Source: Auanema rhodensis | Taxonomy: Eukaryota > Nematoda > Chromadorea > Rhabditida > Rhabditidae | Assembly: GCA_964057225.1 (NCBI GenBank) | Contig: OZ059897.1 | Location: 19,778,001 to 19,842,000 of the forward strand | Direction: 5' to 3' | DNA length: 64,000 bases | Shown: piece by piece, positions 51,247 to 63,881 of the stretch | Numbering within the stretch: position 1 is the first letter of the stretch | Layout of the letters: each line of letters starts with the position of its first letter | Made by a program: the position numbers and the translations under genes | The notes under the pieces: model-generated | The model's input: the letters and a program-made list of their open reading frames with translations, nothing else | The model's database searches: none | What the model was told of the DNA's origin: nothing

Positions 51247-53351
51247 CAAAAACAATTTGACAAAAATTTTTTCGAAAAATTTCAAAATAATTTAGCAAAA
51301 AGTAGATGTTTTTAGATTCCTTTTTTCAAGGCAAAGACGATAGACAATGTTATTCAACGAAAAAATTAATTCTTCAGGGTGAAAATCGAGGATATAAGTG
51401 TGAACTTATATCAGTTGATATCTCGGTGCATTTTTACGCTAGCGCAAATCTGATAACACAGATCGACGCAGCTTAAAAATCCGCATCGAATGCACTATAC
51501 TACATTGAGAAACGCTTAATACAAAAATTAGTTATGATCGTTTGAAAAATGATGCATTAGTGTATGTTGAGTTTCCATGTACACTCAACATTGCTTCCAA
51601 AAACATTTTGACAAAAATTTTTTCGAAAAATTTCAAAATAATTTAGCAAAAAGTAGATGTTTTTAGATTCCTTTTTTCAAGGCAAAGACGATGGACAATG
51701 TTATTCAACGAAAAAATTATTTCTTCAGGGTGAAAATCGAGGATATAAGTGTGAACTTATATCAGTTGATATCTCGGTGCATTTTTAAGCTAGCGCAAAT
51801 CTGATAACACAGATCGACGCAGCTCAAAAATCCGGATCGAATGCACTATACTACATTAAGAAACGCTTGATACAAAAATTAGTTATGATCGTTTGAAAAA
51901 TGATGCATTAGTGTATGTTGAGTTTCCATGTACACTCAACATTGCTTCCAAAAACATTTTGACAAAAATTTTTCGAAAAATTTCAAAATAATTTAGCAAA
52001 AAGTAGATGTTTTTAGATTTCATTTTTCAAGGCAAAGACGATGGACAATGTTATTCAACGAAAAAATTAATTCTTCAGGGTGAAAATCGAGGATATAAGT
52101 GTGAACTTATATCAGTTGATATCTCGGTGCATTTTTAAGCTAGCGCAAATCTGATAACACAGATCGACGCAGCTTAAAAATCCGCATCGAATGCACTATA
52201 CTACATTGAGAAACGCTTAATACAAAAATTAGTTATGATCGTTTGAAAAATGATGCATTAGTGTATGTTGAGTTTCCATGTACACTCAACATTGCTTCCA
52301 AAAACAATTTGACAAAAATTTTTTCGAAAAATTTCAAAATAATTTAGCAAAAAGTAGATGTTTTTAGATTCCTTTTTTCAAGGCAAAGACGATAGACAAT
52401 GTTATTCAACGAAAAAATTAATTCTTCAGGGTGAAAATCGAGGATATAAGTGTGAACTTATATCAGTTGATATCTCGGTGCATTTTTACGCTAGCGCAAA
52501 TCTGATAACACAGATCGACGCAGCTTAAAAATCCGCATCGAATGCACTATACTACATTGAGAAACGCTTAATACAAAAATTAGTTATGATCGTTTGAAAA
52601 ATGATGCATTAGTGTATGTTGAGTTTCCATGTACACTCAACATTGCTTCCAAAAACATTTTGACAAAAATTTTTTCGAAAAATTTCAAAATAATTTAGCA
52701 AAAAGTAGATGTTTTTAGATTCCTTTTTTCAAGGCAAAGACGATGGACAATGTTATTCAACGAAAAAATTATTTCTTCAGGGTGAAAATCGAGGATATAA
52801 GTGTGAACTTATATCAGTTGATATCTCGGTGCATTTTTAAGCTAGCGCAAATCTGATAACACAGATCGACGCAGCTCAAAAATCCGGATCGAATGCACTA
52901 TACTACATTAAGAAACGCTTGATACAAAAATTAGTTATGATCGTTTGAAAAATGATGCATTAGTGTATGTTGAGTTTCCATGTACACTCAACATTGCTTC
53001 CAAAAACATTTTGACAAAAATTTTTTCGAAAAATTTCAAAATAATTTAGCAAAAAGTAGATGTTTTTAGATTTCATTTTTCAAGGCAAAGACGATGGACA
53101 ATGTTATTCAACGAAAAAATTAATTCTTCAGGGTGAAAATCGAGGATATAAGTGTGAACTTATATCAGTTGATATCTCGGTGCATTTTTAAGCTAGCGCA
53201 AATCTGATAACACAGATCGACGCAGCTTAAAAATCCGCATCGAATGCACTATACTACATTGAAAAACACTTGATACAAAAATTAGTTATGATCGTTTGAA
53301 AAATGATGCATTAGTGTATGTTGAGTTTCCATGTACACTCAACATTGCTTC
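51247..53351 (+). repeat. 3-monomer HOR, two units (1052 and 1053 bp)
   Basis: Copies 147-149 match copies 150-152. The first member has p9A, p75T, p96A and p191C. The second has class G markers p228C, p238G and p261A but p210A. The third has p73T ('gatttcatt'). Copy 149 lacks one T of the p21-p26 run, so its unit is 1 bp shorter. Copy 152 adds 'ttgaaaaacacttg'. The markers are those of the 10.5-18 kb island. Confidence 0.88.
51949..52298 (+). repeat. 350-bp monomer 149 (1-bp deletion)
   Basis: The T-run before TTCGAA has five T instead of six, at about 51969-51973. It is the first length change found in the array and makes the p18-p36 element a perfect palindrome. Confidence 0.85.
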
Positions 53352-53703
53352 CAAAAACATTTTGACAAAAATTTTTTCGAAAAATTTCAAAATAATTTAG
53401 CAAAAAGTAGATGTTTTTAGATTCCATTTCTCAAGGCAAAGACGATAGACAATGTTATTCAACGAAAAAAATTAATTCTTCAGGGGGAAAATCGAGGATA
53501 TAAGTGTGAACTTATATCAGTTGATATCTCGGTGCATTTTTAAGCTAGCGCAAATCTGATAACACAGATCGACGCAGCTTAAAAATCCGCATCGAATGCA
53601 CTATACTACATTGAGAAACGCTTAATACAAAAATTAGTTATGATCGTTTGAAAAATGATGCATTAGTGTATGTTGAGTTTCCATGTACACTCAACATTGC
53701 TTC
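53352..53703 (+). repeat. 352-bp monomer 153 (1-bp insertion)
   Basis: The A-run after 'caacg' has seven A instead of six (about 53465-53471). The copy mixes class B markers (p79C, p96A) with p134G from class F. Confidence 0.85.
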
Positions 53704-54405
53704 CAAAAACATTTTGACAAAAATTTTTTCGAAAAATTTCAAAATAATTTAGCAAAAAGTAGATGTTTTAAGATTCCATTTTTCAAGGCAAAGACGATGG
53801 ACAATGTTATTCAACGAAAAAATTAATTCTTCAGGGTGAAAATCGAGGATATAAGTGTGAACTTATATCAGTTGATATCTCGGTGCATTTTTAAGCTAGC
53901 GCAAATCTGATAACACAGATCGACGCAGCTTAAAAATCCGCATCGAATGCACTATACTACATTGAGAAACACTTGATACAAAAATTAGTTATGATCGTTT
54001 GAAAAATGATGCATTAGTGTATGTTGAGTTTCCATGTACACTCAACATTGCTTCCAAAAACATTTTGACAAAAATTTTTTCGAAAAATTTCAAAATAATT
54101 TAGCAAAAAGTAGATGTTTTAAGATTCCATTTTTCAAGGCAAAGACGATGGACAATGTTATTCAACGAAAAAATTAATTCTTCAGGGTGAAAATCGAGGA
54201 TATAAGTGTGAACTTATATCAGTTGATATCTCGGTGCATTTTTAAGCTAGCGCAAATCTGATAACACAGATCGACGCAGCTTAAAAATCCGCATCGAATG
54301 CACTATACTACATTGAGAAACGCTTAATACAAAAATTAGTTATGATCGTTTGAAAAATGATGCATTAGTGTATGTTGAGTTTCCATGTACACTCAACATT
54401 GCTTC

Positions 54406-54755
54406 CAAAAACATTTTGACAAAAACTTTTTGAAAAATTTCAAAATAATTTAGCAAAAAGTAGATGTTTTTAGATTCCATTTTTCAAGGCAAAGACGATG
54501 GACAATGTTATTCAACGAAAAAATTATTTCTTCAGGGTGAAAATCGAGGATATAAGTGTGAACTTATATCAGTTGATATCTCGGTGCATTTTTAAGCTAG
54601 CGCAAATCTGATAACACAGATCGACGCAGCTCAAAAATCCGGATCGAATGCACTATACTACATTAAGAAACGCTTGATACAAAAATTAGTTATGATCGTT
54701 TGAAAAATGATGCATTAGTGTATGTTGAGTTTCCATGTACACTCAACATTGCTTC
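54406..54755 (+). repeat. 350-bp monomer 156 (1-bp deletion)
   Basis: 'aaaaactttttgaaaaattt' replaces the usual p16-p36 sequence, losing the TTCGAA hexamer and 1 bp. The right end carries class G markers p228C, p238G and p261A. Confidence 0.85.
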
Positions 54756-56840
54756 CAAAAACATTTTGACAAAAATTTTTTCGAAAAATTTCAAAATAAT
54801 TTAGCAAAAAGTAGATGTTTTTAGATTCCATTTTTCAAGGCAAAGACGATGGACAATGTTATTCAACAAAAAAATTAATTCTTCAGGGTGAAAATCGAGG
54901 ATATAAGTGTGAACTTATATCAGTTGATATCTCGGTGCATTTTTAAGCTAGCGCAAATCTGATAACACAGATCGACGCAGCTTAAAAATCCGCATCGAAT
55001 GCACTATACTACATTGAGAAACACTTGATACAAAAATTAGTTATGATCGTTTGAAAAATGATGCATTAGTGTATGTTGAGTTTCCATGTACACTCAACAT
55101 TGCTTCCAAAAACATTTTGACAAAAATTTTTTCGAAAAATTTCAAAATAATTTAGCAAAAAGTAGATGTTTTAAGATTCCATTTTTCAAGGCAAAGACGA
55201 TGGACAATGTTATTCAACGAAAAAATTAATTCTTCAGGGTGAAAATCGAGGATATAAGTGTGAACTTATATCAGTTGATATCTCGGTGCATTTTTAAGCT
55301 AGCGCAAATCTGATAACACAGATCGACGCAGCTTAAAAATCCGCATCGAATGCACTATACTACATTGAGAAACGCTTAATACAAAAATTAGTTATGATCG
55401 TTTGAAAAATGATGCATTAGTGTATGTTGAGTTTCCATGTACACTCAACATTGCTTCCAAAAACATTTTGACAAAAATTTTTTCGAAAAATTTCAAAATA
55501 ATTTAGCAAAAAGTAGATGTTTTTAGATTCCATTTTTCAAGGCAAAGACGATGGACAATGTTATTCAACGAAAAAATTATTTCTTCAGGGTGAAAATCGA
55601 GGATATAAGTGTGAACTTATATCAGTTGATATCTCGGTGCATTTTTAAGCTAGCGCAAATCTGATAACACAGATCGACGCAGCTTAAAAATCCGCATCGA
55701 ATGCACTATACTACATTGAGAAACGCTTAATACAAAAATTAGTTATGATCGTTTGAAAAATGATGCATTAGTGTATGTTGAGTTTCCATGTACACTCAAC
55801 ATTGCTTCCAAAAACATTTTGACAAAAATTTTTTCGAAAAATTTCAAAATAATTTAGCAAAAAGTAGATGTTTTTAGATTCCTTTTTTCAAGGCAAAGAC
55901 GATGGACATTGTTATTCAACGAAAAAATTAATTCTTCAGGGTGAAAATCGGGTATATATGTGTGAACTTATATCAGTTGATATCTCGGTGCATTTTTAAG
56001 CTAGCGCAAATCTGATAACACAGATCGACGCAGCTTAAAAATCCGCATCGAATGTACTATACTACATTGAGAAACGCTTAATACAAAAATTAGTTATGAT
56101 CGTTTGAAAAATGATGCATTAGTGTATGTTGAGTTTCCATGTACACTCAACATTGCTTCCAAAAACATTTTGACAAAAATTTTTTCGAAAAATTTCAAAA
56201 TAATTTAGCAAAAAGTAGATGTTTTTAGATTCCTTTTTTCAAGGCAAAGACGATGGACAATGTTATTCAACGAAAAAATTATTTCTTCAGGGTGAAAATC
56301 GAGGATATAAGTGTGAACTTATATCAGTTGATATCTCGGTGCATTTTTAAGCTAGCGCAAATCTGATAACACAGATCGACGCAGCTTAAAAATCCGCATC
56401 GAATGCACTATACTACATTGAGAAACGCTTAATACAAAAATTAGTTATGATCGTTTGAAAAATGATGCATTAGTGTATGTTGAGTTTCCATGTACACTCA
56501 ACATTGCTTCCAAAAACATTTTGACAAAAATTTTTTCGAAAAATTTCAAAATAATTTAGCAAAAAGTAGATGTTTTAAGATTCCATTTTTCAAGGCAAAG
56601 ACGATGGACAATGTTATTCAACGAAAAAATTAATTCTTCAGGGTGAAAATCGAGGATATAAGTGTGAACTTATATCAGTTGATATCTCGGTGCATTTTTA
56701 AGCTAGCGCAAATCTGATAACACAGATCGACGCAGCTTAAAAATCCGCATCGAATGCACTATACTACATTGAGAAACACTTGATACAAAAATTAGTTATG
56801 ATCGTTTGAAAAATGATGCATTAGTGTATGTTGAGTTTCC

Positions 56841-57068
56841 ATGTACACTCAACATTGCTTCCAAAAACATTTTGACAAAAATTTTTTCGAAAAATTTCAA
56901 AATAATTTAGCAAAAAGTAGATGTTTTAAGATTCCATTTTTCAAGGCAAAGACGATGGACAATGTTATTCAACGAAAAAATCATTTCTTCAGGGTGAAAA
57001 TCGAGGATATAAGTGTGAACTTATATCAGTTGATATCTCGGTGCATTTTTAAGCTAGCGCAAATCTGA
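56841..57068 (+). other. 75-codon open frame in copies 162-163, probably not a gene
   Basis: The frame starts at the ATG in the loop of the p318-p345 inverted repeat and stops at TGA in 'atctgataa' (p206 of the next monomer). In most copies it is closed by TAG at codon 30 ('tgttttTAG'). Here p67A turns that codon into AAG (Lys30). A second common stop, TAA at codon 48, is here CAT (His48), unlike the TAT of the other four. The predicted peptide is rich in Lys, Phe, Asn and Gln, with no signal peptide, membrane segment or motif I recognise. There is no ribosome-binding or promoter context beyond the satellite itself. Residue 32 is Pro and residue 58 Ser. Confidence 0.85.
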
Positions 57069-57893
57069 TAACACAGATCGACGCAGCTTAAAAATCCGCA
57101 TCGAATGCACTATACTACATTGAGAAACGCTTAATACAAAAATTAGTTATGATCGTTTGAAAAATGATGCATTAGTGTATGTTGAGTTTCCATGTACACT
57201 CAACATTGCTTCCAAAAACATTTTGACAAAAATTTTTTCGAAAAATTTCAAAATAATTTAGCAAAAAGTAGATGTTTTTAGATTCCATTTCTCAAGGCAA
57301 AGACGATAGACAATGTTATTCAACGAAAAAATTAATTCTTCAGGGTGAAATTCGAGGATATAAGTGTGAACTTATATCAGTTGATATCTCGGTGCATTTT
57401 TAAGCTAGCGCAAATCTGATAACACAGATCGACGCAGCTTAAAAATCCGCATCGAATGCACTATACTACATTGAGAAACGCTTAATACAAAAATTAGTTA
57501 TGATCGTTTGAAAAATGATGCATTAGTGTATGTTGAGTTTCCATGTACACTCAACATTGCTTCCAAAAACATTTTGACAAAAATTTTTTCGAAAAATTTC
57601 AAAATAATTTAGCAAAAAGTAGATGTTTTTAGATTCCTTTTTTCAAGGCAAAGACGATGGACATTGTTATTCAACGAAAAAATTAATTCTTCAGGGTGAA
57701 AATCGGGTATATATGTGTGAACTTATATCAGTTGATATCTCGGTGCATTTTTAAGCTAGCGCAAATCTGATAACACAGATCGACGCAGCTTAAAAATCCG
57801 CATCGAATGCACTATACTACATTGAGAAACGCTTAATACAAAAATTAGTTATGATCGTTTGAAAAATGATGCATTAGTGTATGTTGAGTTTCC

Positions 57894-58121
57894 ATGTACA
57901 CTCAACATTGCTTCCAAAAACATTTTGACAAAAATTTTTTCGAAAAATTTCAAAATAATTTAGCAAAAAGTAGATGTTTTAAGATTCAATTTTTCAAGGC
58001 AAAGACGATGGACAATGTTATTCAACGAAAAAATTATTTCTTCAGGGTGAAAATCGAGGATATATGTGTGAACTTATATCAGTTGATATCTCGGTGCATT
58101 TTTAAGCTAGCGCAAATCTGA
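57894..58121 (+). other. 75-codon open frame in copies 165-166, probably not a gene
   Basis: This is the same frame, opened by p67A (Lys30) and p123T (TAT, Tyr48). It lies in a class H monomer, so residue 32 is Gln (CAA), and p151T makes residue 58 Cys. The changes against the copy at 56841 are all amino-acid changing, which argues against selection for a protein, though the number is small. Confidence 0.85.
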
Positions 58122-59297
58122 TAACACAGATCGACGCAGCTTAAAAATCCGCATCGAATGCACTATACTACATTGAGAAACGCTTAATACAAAAATTAGT
58201 TATGATCGTTTGAAAAATGATGCATTAGTGTATGTTGAGTTTCCATGTACACTCAACATTGCTTCCAAAAACATTTTGACAAAAATTTTTTCGAAAAATT
58301 TCAAAATAATTTAGCAAAAAGTAGATGTTTTTAGATTCCTTTTTTCAAGGCAAAGACGATGGACAATGTTATTCAACGAAAAAATTAATTCTTCAGGGTG
58401 AAAATCGGGTATATATGTGTGAACTTATATCAGTTGATATCTCGGTGCAATTTTAAGCTAGCGCAAATCTGATAACACAGATCGACGCAGCTTGAAAATC
58501 CGCATCGAATGCACTATACTACATTGAGAAACGCTTAATACAAAAATTAGTTATGATCGTTTGAAAAATGATGCATTAGTGTATGTTGAGTTTCCATGTA
58601 CACTCAACATTGCTTCCAAAAACATTTTGACAAAAATTTTTTCGAAAAATTTCAATATAATTTAGCAAAAAGTAGATGTTTTTAGATTCCATTTTTCAAG
58701 GCAAAGACGATGGACAATGTTATTCAACGAAAAAATTATTTCTTCAGGGTGAAAATCGAGGATATATGTGTGAACTTATATCAGTTGATATCTCGGTGCA
58801 TTTTTAAGCTAGCGCAAATCTGATAACACAGATCGACGCAGCTTAAAAATCCGCATCGAATGCACTATACTACATTGAGAAACGCTTAATACAAAAATTA
58901 GTTATGATCGTTTGAAAAATGATGCATTAGTGTATGTTGAGTTTCCATGTACACTCAACATTGCTTCCAAAAACATTTTGACAAAAATTTTTTCGAAAAA
59001 TTTCAAAATAATTTAGCAAAAAGTAGATGTTTTAAGATTCAATTTTTCAAGGCAAAGACGATGGACAATGTTATTCAACGAAAAAATTAATTCTTCAGGG
59101 TGAAAATCGAGGATATAAGTGTGAACTTATATCAGTTGATATCTCGGTGCATTTTTAAGCTAGCGCAAATCTGATAACACAGATCGACGCAGCTTAAAAA
59201 TCCGCATCCAATGCACTATACTACATTGAGAAACGCTTAATACAAAAATTAGTTATGATCGTTTGAAAAATGATGCATTAGTGTATGTTGAGTTTCC

Positions 59298-59525
59298 ATG
59301 TACACTCAACATTGCTTCCAAAAACATTTTGACAAAAATTTTTTCGAAAAATTTCAAAATAATTTAGCAAAAAGTAGATGTTTTAAGATTCAATTTTTCA
59401 AGGCAAAGACGATGGACAATGTTATTCAACGAAAAAATTATTTCTTCAGGGTGAAAATCGAGGATATATGTGTGAACTTATATCAGTTGATATCTCGGTG
59501 CATTTTCAAGCTAGCGCAAATCTGA
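59298..59525 (+). other. 75-codon open frame in copies 169-170, probably not a gene
   Basis: The predicted peptide is the same as that of the copy at 57894 (Gln32, Tyr48, Cys58). The DNA differs by TTC for TTT at Phe70 ('cattttcaagc'), the only silent difference among the five frames. The monomer is duplicated 2808 bp to the right, which carries the frame with it. Confidence 0.85.
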
Positions 59526-60350
59526 TAACACAGATCGACGCAGCTTAAAAATCCGCATCGAATGCACTATACTACATTGAGAAACGCTTAATACAAAAAT
59601 TAGTTATGATCGTTTGAAAAATGATGCATTAGTGTATGTTGAGTTTCCATGTACACTCAACATTGCTTCCAAAAACATTTTGACAAAAATTTTTTCGAAA
59701 CATTTCAAAATAATTTAGCAAAAAGTAGATGTTTTTAGATTCCATTTCTCAAGGCAAAGACGATAGACAATGTTATTCAACGAAAAAATTAATTCTTCAG
59801 GGTGAAAATCGAGGATATATGTGTGAACTTATATCAGTTGATATCTCGGTGCATTTTTAAGCTAGCGCAAATCTGATAACACAGATCGACGCAGCTTAAA
59901 AATCCGCATCGAATGCACTATACTACATTGAGAAACGCTTAATACAAAAATTAGTTATGATCGTTTGAAAAATGATGCATTAGTGTATGTTGAGTTTCCA
60001 TGTACACTCAACATTGCTTCCAAAAACATTTTGACAAAAATTTTTTCGAAAAATTTCAAAATAATTTAGCAAAAAGTAGATGTTTTAAGATTCAATTTTT
60101 CAAGGCAAAGACGATGGACAATGTTATTCAACGAAAAAATTAATTCTTCAGGGTGAAAATCGAGGATATAAGTGTGAACTTATATCAGTTGATATCTCGG
60201 TGCATTTTTAAGCTAGCGCAAATCTGATAACACAGATCGACGCAGCTTAAAAATCCGCATCGAATGCACTATACTACATTGAAAAACGCTTGATACAAAA
60301 ATTAGTTATGATCGTTTGAAAAATGATGCATTAGTGTATGTTGAGTTTCC

Positions 60351-60578
60351 ATGTACACTCAACATTGCTTCCAAAAACATTTTGACAAAAATTTTTTCGA
60401 AAAATTTCAAAATAATTTAGCAAAAAGTAGATGTTTTAAGATTCAATTTTTCAAGGCAAAGACGATGGACAATGTTATTCAACGAAAAAATTATTTCTTC
60501 AGGGTGAAAATCGAGGATATAAGTGTGAACTTATATCAGTTGATATCTCGGTGCATTTTTAAGCTAGCGCAAATCTGA
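60351..60578 (+). other. 75-codon open frame in copies 172-173, probably not a gene
   Basis: Class H monomer with p123T but p151A, so residue 58 is Ser (Gln32, Tyr48). The preceding monomer ends with p263A/p272G and p294G, a recombinant right end, so the sequence upstream of the start codon is not the same as in the other four. Confidence 0.85.
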
Positions 60579-62105
60579 TAACACAGATCGACGCAGCTTG
60601 AAAATCCGCATCGAATGCACTATACTACATTGAGAAACGCTTAATACAAAAATTAGTTATGATCGTTTGAAAAATGATGCATTAGTGTATGTTGAGTTTC
60701 CATGTACACTCAACATTGCTTCCAAAAACATTTTGACAAAAATTTTTTCGAAAAATTTCAAAATAATTTAGCAAAAAGTAGATGTTTTTAGATTCCATTT
60801 TTCAAGGCAAAGACGATGGACAATGTTATTCAACGAAAAAATTATTTCTTCAGGGTGAAAATCGAGGATATATGTGTGAACTTATATCAGTTGATATCTC
60901 GGTGCATTTTTAAGCTAGCGCAAATCTGATAACACAGATCGACGCAGCTTAAAAATCCGCATCGAATGCACTATACTACATTGAGAAACGCTTAATACAA
61001 AAATTAGTTATGATCGTTTGAAAAATGATGCATTAGTGTATGTTGAGTTTCCATGTACACTCAACATTGCTTCCAAAAACATTTTGACAAAAATTTTTTC
61101 GAAAAATTTCAAAATAATTTAGCAAAAAGTAGATGTTTTAAGATTCAATTTTTCAAGGCAAAGACGATGGACAATGTTATTCAACGAAAAAATTAATTCT
61201 TCAGGGTGAAAATCGAGGATATAAGTGTGAACTTATATCAGTTGATATCTCGGTGCATTTTTAAGCTAGCGCAAATCTGATAACACAGATCGACGCAGCT
61301 TAAAAATCCGCATCGAATGCACTATACTACATTGAGAAACGCTTAATACAAAAATTAGTTATGATCGTTTGAAAAATGATGCATTAGTGTATGTTGAGTT
61401 TCCATGTACACTCAACATTGCTTCCAAAAACATTTTGACAAAAATTTTTTCGAAAAATTTCAAAATAATTTAGCAAAAAGTAGATGTTTTTAGATTCCAT
61501 TTTTCAAGGCAAAGACGATGGACAATGTTATTCAACGAAAAAATTATTTCTTCAGGGTGAAAATCGAGGATATATGTGTGAACTTATATCAGTTGATATC
61601 TCGGTGCATTTTTAAGCTAGCGCAAATCTGATAACACAGATCGACGCAGCTTAAAAATCCGCATCGAATGCACTATACTACATTGAGAAACGCTTAATAC
61701 AAAAATTAGTTATGATCGTTTGAAAAATGATGCATTAGTGTATGTTGAGTTTCCATGTACACTCAACATTGCTTCCAAAAACATTTTGACAAAAATTTTT
61801 TCGAAAAATTTCAAAATAATTTAGCAAAAAGTAGATGTTTTAAGATTCAATTTTTCAAGGCAAAGACGATGGACAATGTTATTCAACGAAAAAATTAATT
61901 CTTCAGGGTGAAAATCGAGGATATAAGTGTGAACTTATATCAGTTGATATCTCGGTGCATTTTTAAGCTAGCGCAAATCTGATAACACAGATCGACGCAG
62001 CTTAAAAATCCGCATCGAATGCACTATACTACATTGAGAAACGCTTAATACAAAAATTAGTTATGATCGTTTGAAAAATGATGCATTAGTGTATGTTGAG
62101 TTTCC

Positions 62106-62333
62106 ATGTACACTCAACATTGCTTCCAAAAACATTTTGACAAAAATTTTTTCGAAAAATTTCAAAATAATTTAGCAAAAAGTAGATGTTTTAAGATTCA
62201 ATTTTTCAAGGCAAAGACGATGGACAATGTTATTCAACGAAAAAATTATTTCTTCAGGGTGAAAATCGAGGATATATGTGTGAACTTATATCAGTTGATA
62301 TCTCGGTGCATTTTCAAGCTAGCGCAAATCTGA
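62106..62333 (+). other. 75-codon open frame in copies 177-178, probably not a gene
   Basis: This is the duplicate, 2808 bp away, of the frame at 59298, with the same silent TTC at Phe70 and the same peptide. Its presence is explained by amplification of the surrounding four-monomer block rather than by retention of a gene. Confidence 0.85.
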
Positions 62334-63881
62334 TAACACAGATCGACGCAGCTTAAAAATCCGCATCGAATGCACTATACTACATTGAGAAACGCTTAAT
62401 ACAAAAATTAGTTATGATCGTTTGAAAAATGATGCATTAGTGTATGTTGAGTTTCCATGTACACTCAACATTGCTTCCAAAAACATTTTGACAAAAATTT
62501 TTTCGAAACATTTCAAAATAATTTAGCAAAAAGTAGATGTTTTTAGATTCCATTTCTCAAGGCAAAGACGATAGACAATGTTATTCAACGAAAAAATTAA
62601 TTCTTCAGGGTGAAAATCGAGGATATATGTGTGAACTTATATCAGTTGATATCTCGGTGCATTTTTAAGCTAGCGCAAATCTGATAACACAGATCGACGC
62701 AGCTTGAAAATCCGCATCGAATGCACTATACTACATTGAGAAACGCTTAATACAAAAATTAGTTATGATCGTTTGAAAAATGATGCATTAGTGTATGTTG
62801 AGTTTCCATGTACACTCAACATTGCTTCCAAAAACATTTTGACAAAAATTTTTTCGAAAAATTTCAAAATAATTTAGCAAAAAGTAGATGTTTTTAGATT
62901 CCATTTTTCAAGGCAAAGACGATGGACAATGTTATTCAACGAAAAAATTATTTCTTCAGGGTGAAAATCGAGGATATATGTGTGAACTTATATCAGTTGA
63001 TATCTCGGTGCATTTTTAAGCTAGCGCAAATCTGATAACACAGATCGACGCAGCTTAAAAATCCGCATCGAATGCACTATACTACATTGAGAAACGCTTA
63101 ATACAAAAATTAGTTATGATCGTTTGAAAAATGATGCATTAGTGTATGTTGAGTTTCCATGTACACTCAACATTGCTTCCAAAAACATTTTGACAAAAAT
63201 TTTTTCGAAAAATTTCAAAATAATTTAGCAAAAAGTAGATGTTTTAAGATTCAATTTTTCAAGGCAAAGACGATGGACAATGTTATTCAACGAAAAAATT
63301 AATTCTTCAGGGTGAAAATCGAGGATATAAGTGTGAACTTATATCAGTTGATATCTCGGTGCATTTTTAAGCTAGCGCAAATCTGATAACACAGATCGAC
63401 GCAGCTTAAAAATCCGCATCGAATGCACTATACTACATTGAGAAACGCTTAATACAAAAATTAGTTATGATCGTTTGAAAAATGATGCATTAGTGTATGT
63501 TGAGTTTCCATGTACACTCAACATTGCTTCCAAAAACATTTTGACAAAAATTTTTTCGAAAAATTTCAAAATAATTTAGCAAAAAGTAGATGTTTTTAGA
63601 TTCCATTTTTCAAGGCAAAGACGATGGACAATGTTATTCAACGAAAAAATTATTTCTTCAGGGTGAAAATCGAGGATATATGTGTGAACTTATATCAGTT
63701 GATATCTCGGTGCATTTTTAAGCTAGCGCAAATCTGATAACACAGATCGACGCAGCTTAAAAATCCGCATCGAATGCACTATACTACATTGAGAAACGCT
63801 TAATACAAAAATTAGTTATGATCGTTTGAAAAATGATGCATTAGTGTATGTTGAGTTTCCATGTACACTCAACATTGCTTC

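Larger units (their letters stand above)
53352..57212 (+). repeat. Copies 153-163, mosaic domain rich in p67A and p268A
   Basis: Monomers with 'aaacacttg' (p268A) at copies 154, 157 and 162 are each followed by a p67A monomer. Copies 154-156 and 157-159 can be read as two 3-monomer units. Copy 153 is class B with the p134G of class F. Copy 156 joins an A-like left end to the class G right end. Copy 160 is a 'gggtatatatg' form with private 'gaatgtac', and copy 161 joins a C left end to an A right end. Two of the three length variants of the window lie here. Confidence 0.8.

Noticed and set aside
56841-62333. Five 75-codon open frames as genes of a protein family
   Set aside because: They lie wholly inside satellite monomers, exist only where two substitutions remove stop codons, spread by block duplication, and have no recognisable domain or independent regulatory context.
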